In this document: positions 9,794-18,770 of the stretch, piece by piece
How the letters are laid out: every line of letters starts with the position of its first letter
How positions within the stretch are numbered: the first letter of the stretch is position 1
Origin: Arenibacter catalasegens
Lineage (GTDB): Bacteria > Bacteroidota > Bacteroidia > Flavobacteriales > Flavobacteriaceae
Length of the DNA stretch: 64,000 nt
Assembly (NCBI RefSeq): GCF_002909235.1
Contig: NZ_PHQQ01000002.1
Span: 310,001-374,000 of the forward strand
Direction of reading: 5' to 3'
Notes under the pieces: generated by a model
Told to the model about the DNA's origin: nothing
The model's input: the letters and a program-made list of their open reading frames with translations, nothing else
Databases searched by the model: none
Translations under genes and position numbers: made by a program

Positions 9794-10873
9794 CTATCCT
9801 AAATGTGCCCCAAATTTATCCTTTACCTTGGCAAGTATTTTTTTTATGTCCTGCTCCTTAGATTTAGGGTATATCAGTAAAACCTCCTCTTTGTCCACTA
9901 CAATATAATCTTTTAGGCCATCAATGACTATTATCTTACCTTTTGGGGAGCGGATGATATTCCCTTGGGCATCCTCGGCCAAAACTTGGCAGTTCACCAA
10001 AGCATTATTATTATCGTCCTTATCCAACTTATCGTAGAGGGATCCCCAGGTACCTAGATCATTCCAATCGAAAGAAGCAGGTAGGACAAAAATATTTTTG
10101 GAGGGTTCCAAAATCGCATAATCAATGGACACGTTATCTGCCCTAGGATAATTTTCATTGATAAAAACCCTTTCCTTGTTGGTATTGTAATATTCCATCC
10201 CACTCTGGAATAAAGCATATTGTTCTGGTTGAAATTTTTTAAAAGCATTAACTATGGTATTTACGCTCCACATAAAAATACCGGCATTCCATAAAAAATT
10301 TCCTTGTTTTATAAAATCCTTGGCGGTTTCATAATCTGGCTTTTCCCTAAATTGTCGCACATTTTTTAAAGGTGCATCATTTGCCTTGTCAAATTCTATA
10401 TACCCAAAACCAGTATTGGGAAAAGTTGGCTTTATGCCTAAGGTGCATAGGACATTTTCTTCACTACATTTATCAAAACAGGTTATAACATCTTTGGCAA
10501 ATGCCTCCTCATCCTCTATCCAATGATCACTGGGAGCCACAATCATAACCGCATCGGGATTCATTTTCTGAATTTTTAGGGCAGCATACAGTATACATGG
10601 AGCCGTATTGCGCATAGCCGGTTCCAGCACTATTTGTTCCTGTTGTATATCTGGCAATTGCTCAATGACAAGTTCGTTATATCTTTCATTGGTCAAGATT
10701 AATATATTTTCGACCGGAATAAATTTGGACAACCTTTTAAACGTCTTCTGGATCAAGGTATCCCCTGTTCCCAACATATCATGAAACTGCTTAGGGTAGG
10801 CAGTTGTGCTTATTGGCCAAAATCTGGACCCCACTCCACCAGCCATTAAAACGGCATAATAATTTTTATTCAT
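9794..10873 (-). CDS. manC: Mannose-1-phosphate guanylyltransferase
   Basis: A 359-residue nucleotidyltransferase making GDP-mannose from mannose-1-phosphate and GTP, a precursor for surface glycans and GDP-fucose. The pyrophosphorylase signature LMAGGVGSRFWPIS is at residues 9-22. VLEPAMRNTAPCI and the FREKPD motif (FREKP, the sugar-phosphate binding lysine) follow. It lacks the fused isomerase domain of the long two-domain form, so it is the short type. It sits between a SprT-like gene (10-bp gap) and a DUF389 gene (2-bp gap), indicating one minus-strand operon. Confidence 0.94.
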   Translation of the reverse strand: MNKNYYAVLMAGGVGSRFWPISTTAYPKQFHDMLGTGDTLIQKTFKRLSKFIPVENILILTNERYNELVIEQLPDIQQEQIVLEPAMRNTAPCILYAALKIQKMNPDAVMIVAPSDHWIEDEEAFAKDVITCFDKCSEENVLCTLGIKPTFPNTGFGYIEFDKANDAPLKNVRQFREKPDYETAKDFIKQGNFLWNAGIFMWSVNTIVNAFKKFQPEQYALFQSGMEYYNTNKERVFINENYPRADNVSIDYAILEPSKNIFVLPASFDWNDLGTWGSLYDKLDKDDNNNALVNCQVLAEDAQGNIIRSPKGKIIVIDGLKDYIVVDKEEVLLIYPKSKEQDIKKILAKVKDKFGAHLG

Positions 10874-10883
10874 ATTCTCTTCT

Positions 10884-11486
10884 CTAATCTTTTATTAATT
10901 CTACCTCGGCATTGGGTTGAAAAAGATACACCCTGCCAGTAGCCACCTCAACACATTCGTACCGCTTTACCCTTTTATTTTTCTTTTGAAATAGTTTACC
11001 ATTATATATTCTAAAGATACTGCCATGCGGCAGCTCAAAAATATAGGATTTTTCCTTATCCTGAATATCAAATTGTTTCAAGGCCAATGACAACTTAGCA
11101 TCCGTATCACTACTCGCCTTTGGGTTTCTAAAATGGCTGGCTAACATAGGCAAAAGATTAGTAGGGAAGACTTCTGGCCTTAAAAATGGTAACATTAAAT
11201 ATTGAAATGACCTTTTCCACTCCAAGCCGTGGGGTTTTATTTTCCGACCATATTTCTCAAAAGCAACCAAATGTGCTATTTCATGGACCAAAGTAATTAA
11301 AAATCGATATTTATTTAAAGTAGCATTGACAGTAATTTGATGAGTCCCATTGGGCATCCTCCTATAATCACCATGACGGGTAACCCTCTGATTTACAATC
11401 TTTAGGTGAACGCCGTTTTCCCTTATAAGTTCCATACTTAAACCTACCGCCCTTTCAGGAAGATACTTTTCCAAAGTGTCCTGCAT
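10884..11486 (-). CDS. SprT-like domain zinc protein
   Basis: 200 residues. The zinc-metalloprotease motif HEIAHL (HExxH) is at about residues 67-72 in FLITLVHEIAHLVAFEKYGRKIKPHG, and a following His in KPHGLEWK could be the third ligand, as in SprT/Spartan-like proteins. The C-terminal part VKRYECVEVATGRVYLFQPNAEVELI resembles the small zinc-ribbon-like tail but lacks the usual cysteine pairs (one Cys only). The substrate and role are unknown; eukaryotic Spartan cleaves DNA-protein crosslinks, which is only an analogy. A -7 box ends five bases before the ATG. Confidence 0.85.
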   Translation of the reverse strand: MQDTLEKYLPERAVGLSMELIRENGVHLKIVNQRVTRHGDYRRMPNGTHQITVNATLNKYRFLITLVHEIAHLVAFEKYGRKIKPHGLEWKRSFQYLMLPFLRPEVFPTNLLPMLASHFRNPKASSDTDAKLSLALKQFDIQDKEKSYIFELPHGSIFRIYNGKLFQKKNKRVKRYECVEVATGRVYLFQPNAEVELIKD

Positions 11487-11491
11487 AGCAA

Positions 11492-11499
11492 CAAAATTA
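11492..11499 (-). promoter_or_regulatory. -7 promoter box directly before the SprT-like ATG
   Basis: The minus strand reads TAATTTTG, a full match to TAnnTTTG. Only five bases separate it from the ATG, so transcription would start at or next to the start codon, giving a leaderless mRNA if this box is used. Confidence 0.55.
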
Positions 11500-11626
11500 G
11501 AAATTAAAAGATCTTAATCGAATTAACACAAAGAATTTATCCACAATTAAGTTAAACCTTGATGAAAAATAGGATAATAGTCAATATTTACATTTTTATT
11601 AACTACCAAAGACAACTTCTTTCAAC

Positions 11627-11634
11627 TAAATTTG
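11627..11634 (+). promoter_or_regulatory. -7 promoter box of the AI-2E family gene
   Basis: TAAATTTG matches TAnnTTTG and lies 43 bp before the ATG at 11677. The TTG that would extend the reading frame to 11632 lies inside this box, which argues against the longer start. Confidence 0.6.
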
Positions 11635-11676
11635 TATTCCCAACAATCATTGAAAAAAATAACTATTATATTATAT

Positions 11677-12720
11677 ATGAACGATTTAAGAACCACCAAT
11701 AAGCTACTCCTTATTATCGTAGTGCCCCTAGTGTTTTATTTGCTAAAACTTCTTTCATTTATCTTCATCCCCCTCATTTTCTCTATGTTTATCGCACTAT
11801 TGTTCCTGCCGATCATGCGTTGGCTAAACAAAAAGAAGGTATCCAAACCCATCAGTATTTTTATTGTTATACTGATTTTTATAGGAGCTTTGAAAATTGG
11901 CGGGGAACTAGTTCAACTTACCAGTAAGGAAATTCTATCTGCCGACAATGCGTTTTTCCAAAAAGCGGAGACCAAACTAGAAGCCTTATTAATAGGCATG
12001 GAGGACTATCTAGGCATACCCTATTCCAAGGAAGAAAGTATCATTAATAATATTATCCCCAAAGAAAGTATGATGAAGAACTTTGGGACAACATTGGACT
12101 TCATTGGAAATACGCTTACCATGATTTTAATGACGGTATTCTTTGTAGTGCTTTGGCTGGCAGAATCCATTAACGTCCAAAAATTAATGAACAACACCCT
12201 TCTAAAACAAAAGCATACCTCGGTTAAAACATTTGTTAAAGTGGAAAAAGATATTATTAAATTCATTAAGGTAAAATTCTTGGTCAGTCTTTTTACAGGA
12301 ATAGGATTTGGGCTGGCATGTGTATTTTTTGACGTAAGCTTCCCTATTTTTTGGGGGTTATTCGCTTTTGCAATAAATTTTGTTCAAATGGTGGGATCCA
12401 TCATTTCTGTAGCCCTTCTAGCATTATTTGCGTTCGTTGAATTGGAGCCTTCAAGTACCCTTTTATTCTTTGTGATTTCTATTACCGGGGTACAGGTTCT
12501 GTTTGGATCAATATTGGAACCTATATTTATGGGCAAGTCCTTTTCTATAAACATAATTACCGTATTGGTAATGTTGATGCTTTGGGGTTATATCTGGGGC
12601 GTACCAGGATTAATTATGGCCATCCCCATTACCGTTTTTATCAAGATTATTCTGGAACAATTTCCTCAAACCAAAACAATAGCCAGTCTTATCTCCGGAA
12701 ACAAACCACTAAAAACCTAA
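11677..12720 (+). CDS. AI-2E family transporter
   Basis: 347 residues from the ATG chosen here. A TTG 45 bases upstream is in frame but sits in the promoter box. About seven to eight hydrophobic segments are visible, with the family pattern of an N-terminal pair, a central soluble loop (about residues 75-145) and a C-terminal bundle ending LMLWGYIWGVPGLIMAIPITVFIKIILE, a hallmark of the AI-2E/PerM family. Members have been linked to autoinducer-2 export or to sodium/proton exchange, so the substrate cannot be assigned. It is a lone gene, convergent with the HAD hydrolase. Confidence 0.9.
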   Translation: MNDLRTTNKLLLIIVVPLVFYLLKLLSFIFIPLIFSMFIALLFLPIMRWLNKKKVSKPISIFIVILIFIGALKIGGELVQLTSKEILSADNAFFQKAETKLEALLIGMEDYLGIPYSKEESIINNIIPKESMMKNFGTTLDFIGNTLTMILMTVFFVVLWLAESINVQKLMNNTLLKQKHTSVKTFVKVEKDIIKFIKVKFLVSLFTGIGFGLACVFFDVSFPIFWGLFAFAINFVQMVGSIISVALLALFAFVELEPSSTLLFFVISITGVQVLFGSILEPIFMGKSFSINIITVLVMLMLWGYIWGVPGLIMAIPITVFIKIILEQFPQTKTIASLISGNKPLKT

Positions 12721-12738
12721 CTAAAAAAAGGCAGTGGA

Positions 12739-13380
12739 CTACAGTTTTAACAAGGATATCAAATCCTTCATTTGTTCGAATGTTTTGGTAACTTCCTTTT
12801 CAAAATTGGGATCTTCATTGTGCAGATCATACCCATACACATCAAATCCTCCAGAGGTGGCTGCAAGCGCTCCCTTATAGGAATCTTCTATTACCAGACA
12901 TTCATTGGGCAAAAAACCCATAGCTGCTGAAGCATGTAAATAAATTGCCGGATCGGGCTTCCATTTTTCAATATCATAACAGCTGTAGATATTATCATTA
13001 AAAAAGGACAATAGACCAGCAGTAGCCAAATTCTTTTTAATTTTTTCCTGGGGGCCACTGGATGCAACACAGAACGGAACAGTCAATTTCTCCAGGACCG
13101 CCTGAATACCATCTACCGGTTTAAGATGCGTCGAAAATATTTGGTAGGATCTATGGCGATATTCTCTTTCAAAATCCAAGGGCAATGATTTTTGGATGAT
13201 CGCCTCCACTTGTTTGATACTGTCCATTAAAAAACCACCTTTAAAATGCTGCATGGCATAGGAAATATCTATCTCAGCCCCATTTTCATTGGCCATATCC
13301 ACAAACACCTGATTACCCAACACCTCGCTATCAACCAAAACCCCATCACAATCGAATATAATACACTTGTATTCTTTCAT
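12739..13380 (-). CDS. HAD-superfamily phosphatase (beta-phosphoglucomutase-like)
   Basis: A 213-residue HAD hydrolase of subfamily IA. Motif I is FDCDGVLVDSE (nucleophile in DCDG, residues 10-13), motif II is the Ser in CVASSG, motif III is the Lys in KWKPDPAIYLHA, and motif IV is VIEDSYKGALAA. A helical cap lies between residues about 20 and 85. It most likely dephosphorylates a small sugar phosphate or similar metabolite in the cytoplasm. It lies 15 bp downstream of an SDR gene and M28 peptidase gene on the same strand, probably one operon. Confidence 0.9.
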   Translation of the reverse strand: MKEYKCIIFDCDGVLVDSEVLGNQVFVDMANENGAEIDISYAMQHFKGGFLMDSIKQVEAIIQKSLPLDFEREYRHRSYQIFSTHLKPVDGIQAVLEKLTVPFCVASSGPQEKIKKNLATAGLLSFFNDNIYSCYDIEKWKPDPAIYLHASAAMGFLPNECLVIEDSYKGALAATSGGFDVYGYDLHNEDPNFEKEVTKTFEQMKDLISLLKL

Positions 13381-13395
13381 TATCTTTCAGATGAT

Positions 13396-14076
13396 TTAAG
13401 GAGTGGAATTGGAAACCTGTAGCAATTTACCATTGTAAAGCTTATTTCCATTAAGTGCAAAATCCTTTATATAGTTTGCCATTTCCAAAGCGGTGGTAGG
13501 TGCCAAATAGCCAGGGAAAGCTTCCTCTAACATTTCTGTCTGCACGGCTCCAAGGGCCAACGCATTAAATGATGGTCCGGATTCCTTAAACTCTTCCGCC
13601 CATAATTCTGTCATTGTAATTACGGCGGCTTTACTGGAACTGTAGGCAGATAATCCCGGAAATTTCACACTACCCTGTACACCTCCCATAGAACTTATGG
13701 TAACCACATGTCCATCTTTGGGCATCAGCGGGATTATTTTTTTAGTAATGCTTGCCACTCCAAAAACATTGACTTTGTACACCTCTTCAAATTCTTTCAT
13801 AGAGGTTTCCAAAAATGGCTTATTCAATAATTTGCCAGCATTATTTACAAGAACATCTACTTGTTTCCAGTTCTTTTTCAAGAAATCATCCAACTGGTCA
13901 TAATCCGCCAAATTTGACAAATCAAAGGAAAAACTGGAGATATTTGAATGTTCCAATGCCGCAATGGGCAAATTATTTCTTGACAGGGCCAACACCTTGT
14001 GCCCTTCATTGGCGAATAACTGCGCCATTTGAAAACCGATTCCCCTACTACTTCCTGTAATTATAATATTCGCCAT
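13396..14076 (-). CDS. Short-chain dehydrogenase/reductase
   Basis: A 226-residue Rossmann-fold oxidoreductase. The cofactor motif is TGSSRGIG (TGxxxGxG), NNAG is at about residues 76-79, the catalytic Ser is in ISSMGG, and YSSSKAA is the YxxxK motif. At 226 residues it is a little short for a classical SDR, with a compact C-terminus. Its ATG overlaps the stop codon of the M28 peptidase gene (TAATG), so the two are translationally coupled. The substrate is unknown. Confidence 0.9.
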   Translation of the reverse strand: MANIIITGSSRGIGFQMAQLFANEGHKVLALSRNNLPIAALEHSNISSFSFDLSNLADYDQLDDFLKKNWKQVDVLVNNAGKLLNKPFLETSMKEFEEVYKVNVFGVASITKKIIPLMPKDGHVVTISSMGGVQGSVKFPGLSAYSSSKAAVITMTELWAEEFKESGPSFNALALGAVQTEMLEEAFPGYLAPTTALEMANYIKDFALNGNKLYNGKLLQVSNSTP

Positions 14077-15101
14077 TATTTGTATTCTATTTCCCTAGTA
14101 GGGGAGTTTATAATATTTTTTAAAATCGGAATAGTTTTGTTTACCAATAAGGCCATATGATCAAAATCCATTATGGTAGCCTCATCACCTACCTTATGGT
14201 AGTGGTCAAAATTGGTAAAGTCAAAGGTACAAAAGGTCTGGGAAGGAACTCCAAACTCCTTGTGAAACGGATAATTATCCGATCTCTGAAACAAATTGAA
14301 TTCTTTTGCTGTAGGTAAAAATCCAACCAATTTCTCTTTGGCATAGCCATTGCAGATATCCGCCAAATTAGATTCCTCATATCCAGTTACATACATAAAG
14401 TAATCTTTCCCTACCAAAGGAACTCCAACCATTTCGAAGTTAAGCATGGCGTATAGGTTTAAATTTTGATCTTTGAGTTTTTTAGCCAAGTGCTTAGACC
14501 CTAAGAGTCCCTTTTCCTCGGCACTGAACAAGACGAAAATTATACTGCGTTTATTCTTTCCAAATTTTCCGAAATAACGAGCAAATTCTAAAACGGCTGT
14601 GGTCCCCGAAGCATTATCATTGGCTCCATTGGCAATAAGATCATCGGATACAGGGACAGCTACACCTATATGGTCATAGTGTGCACCAATTATTACAAAT
14701 TCATTTTTCAATTTTTTGTCCGTGCCTTCAATATACCCCACCACATTATACGCTGGCTTCTCAAAATTGGTCAAGGTATCCCTGTAACTTTCAAAATAGG
14801 GCCTAATCCCATTATTTTCGAAAATTTCTTCTATGTATTCAGCAGCCATTTCTATCCCCTCAGTACCGGCTTCCCTTCCCTTTAGCTCATCTGAAGCCAA
14901 ATAGGTTATTATTCCACCTACCCTTTCCACGGTAGAAAAATCCAACATAGAGCCTTCCTTTGCAACGTTTAGAATAGCCACATCATTGCTAATTGTGCTA
15001 GACCCATTGGCCCCATTCGTTAGCCTTACGGTTTCGTTTATCTTGGTAGCACCACAACCCACAATTAGAGAAAGGATTGCAAGACTAATTATGTTTTTCA
15101 T
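14076..15101 (-). CDS. M28 family zinc peptidase lipoprotein
   Basis: 341 residues with a lipoprotein signal (hydrophobic N-terminus, lipobox SLIVGC). The M28 fold ligands are visible: GAHYDHIG (His, Asp), NGANDNASG (bridging Asp), FSAEEKGLLGS (catalytic and metal Glu), the Asp-equivalent in NFEMVG, and a C-terminal His in FDHYHKVGDE. It probably removes N-terminal residues from peptides outside the cytoplasmic membrane. It is the first gene of a minus-strand operon with the SDR and HAD genes; the functional link between the three is not evident. Confidence 0.9.
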   Translation of the reverse strand: MKNIISLAILSLIVGCGATKINETVRLTNGANGSSTISNDVAILNVAKEGSMLDFSTVERVGGIITYLASDELKGREAGTEGIEMAAEYIEEIFENNGIRPYFESYRDTLTNFEKPAYNVVGYIEGTDKKLKNEFVIIGAHYDHIGVAVPVSDDLIANGANDNASGTTAVLEFARYFGKFGKNKRSIIFVLFSAEEKGLLGSKHLAKKLKDQNLNLYAMLNFEMVGVPLVGKDYFMYVTGYEESNLADICNGYAKEKLVGFLPTAKEFNLFQRSDNYPFHKEFGVPSQTFCTFDFTNFDHYHKVGDEATIMDFDHMALLVNKTIPILKNIINSPTREIEYK

Positions 15102-15228
15102 ATAATAATTTTTAATGATTTTGTATACTTATTAAAAAATATTCATTCTCATTCCAAGGCTAACGAGAGGCATGTTAGATGCACAAACAAAACCATATAG
15201 CAAGAAGAAATGATACAGGTTTAAAGAT

Positions 15229-15264
15229 AAAAAAGCATCCTGAAAATCAGGATGCTTTTTCTAT
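15229..15264. terminator. Strong hairpin terminator downstream of pdhC
   Basis: The arms aaaaagcatcctga and tcaggatgcttttt flank a 3-nt loop, with A and T runs on both sides, so it can act in both directions. It lies about 100 bp past the pdhC stop on the minus strand. Confidence 0.88.
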
Positions 15265-15360
15265 TATTGTTTATGGACTTTATCTTGATGTTATTCCCTC
15301 TTTCAATGGCTACAAACGCCTTAACCCAAAAATTCAGAGCAAGAAAATACCTTTCTGGGA

Positions 15361-16998
15361 CTATGCCAGCATGGTAACCGGATTCTCCAAGTATGCCCTT
15401 AGTGTTTGCAAGAACTGGGCCCCTGTGGCTCCATCAACTGTTCTATGATCACATGCCAAGGTTACCTTCATGGTATTCCCAACAACGATCTGTCCATTTT
15501 TAACTACTGGCTTTTGGACAATTGCGCCGACAGATAGTATGGCAGAATTAGGTTGGTTAATAATTGAGGTAAATTCAGAAATCCCGAACATCCCTAAATT
15601 AGAAACGGTAAAAGTACTGCCTTCCATTTCAGCTGGACTAATTTTCTTATTCCTTGCCTTACCTGCCAAATCCTTTACTGAAGCACCTATTTGAGTTAGC
15701 GTCATTTGATTGGCGAATTTCAATACTGGCACCAAAAGACCTTCATCAACCGCAACTGCCACTCCTATATGCACGTGGTGATTATATCTTGTAGTATCAT
15801 TGTTCCATGAGGTATTTACTTGTGGATGTTTTTTTAACGCCATAGCACAAGCCTTTACCACCATATCGTTATAAGAAACCTTGGTATCTGGCAAGCTATT
15901 GATTTGTTCTCTTGAAATCTTGGCATAGTCCATATCAACCTCTATGGTCAAATAGTAATGCGGTGCGGAAAACTTAGATTCTCCCAGACGCTTGGCAATT
16001 ACCTTGCGCATTTGAGAGTTCTTCACTTCTTCAGTTCCCTCTTGCCCTACTGGCAAATTAATAGGCGCCGCTACAGCAGCTTGTGAAGACACTGCCTTAT
16101 CTTGAGACACTGCTTTTTCCCCCGTTTTCTGAGCAGGCTGATATTCCTCAACATCCTTTTTTATTATTCTACCTTGATCTCCACTGCCCTTAACTTCCCC
16201 TAAATTAATTCCTTTATCCTGAGCTATTTTCTTGGCCAATGGCGATGCAAAAATTCTTTGACCATCATTAGTGGTAATAACCGCAGATTCCTTATTGTTG
16301 GCAGAAGCACTTTCAGACTTTTTAGTTTCTTCGGGAATACTTTCTACTTTTGCAGCAGAACCTGCACTCAATACAGCATCAACATCCGTACCCTTTGGTC
16401 CAATTACGGCAAGTACAGAATCTACGGGTGCTGTTTCCCCTTCCTTAATACCTACATACAGTAAGATACCTGAATAAAAAGACTCAAATTCCATGGTAGC
16501 CTTATCGGTCTCTATTTCGGCTAGAATATCCCCTTCTTCAACTTCGTCCCCAACTTTCTTCAACCAGCTGGCAACTGTTCCCTCTTCCATAGTATCACTA
16601 AGGCGTGGCATATTTACTATTTCCACCCCCTCAGGGATTTTAGCAGCTTCACTTTTTGCCTGTGGCACCTCCTTTTCAACGGTCTCAGGCGCAGGTTCCT
16701 CTTGTTTTTCCTCCTTGGCATCTGAGGAAGAATTGTTCAACAATCCTGAAATATCCTCTCCTTTTTCACCAATTATGGCTAAAAGTGTATCTACCGGTGC
16801 TGAATCTCCCTCCTTAATTCCAATATATAATAAAGTTCCTTCATTAAAAGATTCGAATTCCATGGTTGCTTTGTCGGTTTCAATCTCCGCCAAAATATCA
16901 CCTTCTTCTATCTTGTCCCCTACTTGTTTTAGCCACTTAGCAACAGTCCCTTCTTCCATGGTATCGCTAAGTCTTGGCATATTTATTACCTCTGCCAT
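15361..16998 (-). CDS. pdhC: Pyruvate dehydrogenase E2, dihydrolipoamide acetyltransferase
   Basis: 545 residues. Two tandem lipoyl domains carry the lipoate lysine in ETDKATMEFESF (Lys43 and Lys166). These are near-copies of each other, and the duplication is still visible in the DNA. They are followed by an Ala/Glu/Lys-rich linker, the E1/E3-binding domain (ASPLAKKIAQDKGI, about residues 250-290), and the catalytic domain ending with DHRTVDGATGAQFL, which holds the HxxxDG active-site motif. It transfers acetyl groups from E1 to CoA. pdhA lies 4 bp upstream. The order pdhA-pdhC without a pdhB suggests the fused-beta E1 gene is elsewhere. Confidence 0.96.
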   Translation of the reverse strand: MAEVINMPRLSDTMEEGTVAKWLKQVGDKIEEGDILAEIETDKATMEFESFNEGTLLYIGIKEGDSAPVDTLLAIIGEKGEDISGLLNNSSSDAKEEKQEEPAPETVEKEVPQAKSEAAKIPEGVEIVNMPRLSDTMEEGTVASWLKKVGDEVEEGDILAEIETDKATMEFESFYSGILLYVGIKEGETAPVDSVLAVIGPKGTDVDAVLSAGSAAKVESIPEETKKSESASANNKESAVITTNDGQRIFASPLAKKIAQDKGINLGEVKGSGDQGRIIKKDVEEYQPAQKTGEKAVSQDKAVSSQAAVAAPINLPVGQEGTEEVKNSQMRKVIAKRLGESKFSAPHYYLTIEVDMDYAKISREQINSLPDTKVSYNDMVVKACAMALKKHPQVNTSWNNDTTRYNHHVHIGVAVAVDEGLLVPVLKFANQMTLTQIGASVKDLAGKARNKKISPAEMEGSTFTVSNLGMFGISEFTSIINQPNSAILSVGAIVQKPVVKNGQIVVGNTMKVTLACDHRTVDGATGAQFLQTLRAYLENPVTMLA

Positions 16999-17002
16999 TT
17001 AC

Positions 17003-18001
17003 TTATATTTTATGTTGTACAAATGGATAATCTTTTTGATCGTATACCATGTCATATAATTGACTTACAGGCGGATAATCCGATTCGTCCGCAAATTTTT
17101 CGCATTCTATAACCAACTTTTTCACTTTGGCATCAATTTCCTTTATCTGGGCATCCGAAGCATATTTATTGTCTTTTATAACCGTCAATACTTGGGATAT
17201 TGGGTCGATTTTCTTGTACTCCTCAACCTCATCCTTTGTTCTATAATGTTGGGCATCCGACATGGAATGACCTCTATATCTATAGGTTTTCATTTCCAGA
17301 AAAGTTGGACCACCTCCAGACCTGGCGCGATCAATAGCTTTACTCATTTCCTTGGCCACTGTAACCGGATCCATTCCGTCTACAGGTCCACAAGGCATTT
17401 CATATCCCAAACCTAATTTCCAAATTTCCGTTGAATGTGAAGTTCTTGCGACTGATGTTCCCATGGCATAGCCATTGTTCTCACAAACAAATACAACGGG
17501 TAATTGCCAAAGCATTGCCAAGTTAAAACTTTCGTGAAGTGAACCTTGTCTAACCGCACCATCACCCATATAACATAAGGTTACGGCATCTCTCTTGAAA
17601 TATTTATCTGCAAAAGCCAATCCAGCTCCCAAAGGAATTTGACCACCTACGATGCCATGGCCACCATAAAAACGGTGTTCTTTGGAAAAAATATGCATAG
17701 ACCCACCCATCCCTTGGGAAGTACCGGTAACTTTACCGTAGAGTTCGGCCATTACTTTTTTGGGATCAACACCCATCCCTATTGGTTGAACATGGTTCCT
17801 ATAGGCGGTAATCATCCTGTCCTTGGTAAGATCCATTGCGTGCAATGCTCCTGCAAGAACAGCTTCCTGTCCATTGTAAAGATGTAAAAATCCACGAACT
17901 TTTTGTTGAATGTATACTGCGGCAAGTTTATCTTCAAACTTTCTCCAGAACAGCATGTCCTCATACCATTTAAGGTAGACCTCTTTGGTTATTTTTTCCA
18001 T
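17003..18001 (-). CDS. pdhA: Pyruvate dehydrogenase E1 component, alpha subunit
   Basis: 332 residues from the ATG chosen at 18001. An upstream in-frame start at 18067 would add 22 residues that look like untranslated leader. The thiamine pyrophosphate motif GDG-(x)n-NN is seen as YMGDGAVRQG to CENNGYAMGTS. The phosphorylation-loop region YRYRGHSMSDAQHYRTKDE is also conserved. With the beta subunit it decarboxylates pyruvate and reductively acetylates the lipoyl domains of E2, encoded 4 bp downstream. Confidence 0.95.
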   Translation of the reverse strand: MEKITKEVYLKWYEDMLFWRKFEDKLAAVYIQQKVRGFLHLYNGQEAVLAGALHAMDLTKDRMITAYRNHVQPIGMGVDPKKVMAELYGKVTGTSQGMGGSMHIFSKEHRFYGGHGIVGGQIPLGAGLAFADKYFKRDAVTLCYMGDGAVRQGSLHESFNLAMLWQLPVVFVCENNGYAMGTSVARTSHSTEIWKLGLGYEMPCGPVDGMDPVTVAKEMSKAIDRARSGGGPTFLEMKTYRYRGHSMSDAQHYRTKDEVEEYKKIDPISQVLTVIKDNKYASDAQIKEIDAKVKKLVIECEKFADESDYPPVSQLYDMVYDQKDYPFVQHKI

Positions 18002-18197
18002 TAATTGATAATTTATGTAGTATTTCGCATTTATCAAAAACAAGTTTAAGACAAAAATGGAGAACAAAAATACATATATAAATCAATAGGAAAAAAAATT
18101 AAATCAAAAGCTTCCAATAATGCTATTATATGCAACAAAATAGGGAATAGTTGAGAAATTGCTGAAATTTAAAAACATAATGCAGTAATTTTTAAAT

Positions 18198-18683
18198 CTA
18201 ACCAAGAAAAGTACTATTGAATGCCAAAGGAAGAATATCAGAAACAGAGCTACACTTTAATATCTCTCCCGTCTCCCCGGACATGATTATAGAGATAGGG
18301 CTATTTTGTTTTATTTCGTATTCAGATACGGACTGCCTACAATTCCCGCAAAGCGCCGCCGGTTTATTGACCACAAAATTTTTAGAGGTAGCGCTTACGG
18401 CAATGCTCTGAATAGCAATTCCTGGAAATTTTGAAGAAGCATAAAATATTGCTACTCTTTCTGCACATAAGCCTGATGGATAGCACGCATTTTCTTGGTT
18501 GTTACCGGTAACAATTTCGCCATTTTTCAATAATACGGCTGCACCAACATTAAATTTCGAATAAGGGGAATAGGCTTTTTTCCTCGCTATCACTGCCTCT
18601 TTCAGTAGTATTTGATCTTGATCTTCAAGTTCACGGGCAGATTCATAAACCACAAGATCGAACGATATCCTTCTTATATTCAT
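18198..18683 (-). CDS. cdd: Cytidine deaminase
   Basis: A 161-residue zinc enzyme that turns cytidine or deoxycytidine into uridine forms for pyrimidine salvage. The catalytic motif is CAERVAIF (zinc Cys and proton-shuttling Glu), and the two further zinc cysteines lie in CGNCRQ. VGAAVLLKNGEIVTGNNQENA is the substrate-binding stretch with the NxE pattern. The length fits the small tetrameric type. It lies between porV and pdhA, as I recall from other flavobacteria. A terminator separates it from porV. Confidence 0.95.
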   Translation of the reverse strand: MNIRRISFDLVVYESARELEDQDQILLKEAVIARKKAYSPYSKFNVGAAVLLKNGEIVTGNNQENACYPSGLCAERVAIFYASSKFPGIAIQSIAVSATSKNFVVNKPAALCGNCRQSVSEYEIKQNSPISIIMSGETGEILKCSSVSDILPLAFNSTFLG

Positions 18684-18715
18684 ATTTGATCAACGCTATA
18701 CAATTAGTCAAAAAT

Positions 18716-18747
18716 AAGTAAAACCTGCTTGTGGGCAGGTTTTACTT
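18716..18747 (-). terminator. Terminator after porV
   Basis: An approximately 13-bp inverted repeat (aagtaaaacctgc and gcaggttttactt) with a short loop. On the minus strand it is followed by a T-rich run, so porV transcription should stop before cdd. Confidence 0.85.
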
Positions 18748-18770
18748 AAAACTATAAACGATTTATTACC

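Noticed and set aside
16493-17059. A 188-codon open frame antisense to pdhC
   Set aside because: It reflects the low-complexity, duplicated lipoyl domain DNA read backwards (Ser/Pro rich) and has no independent support.
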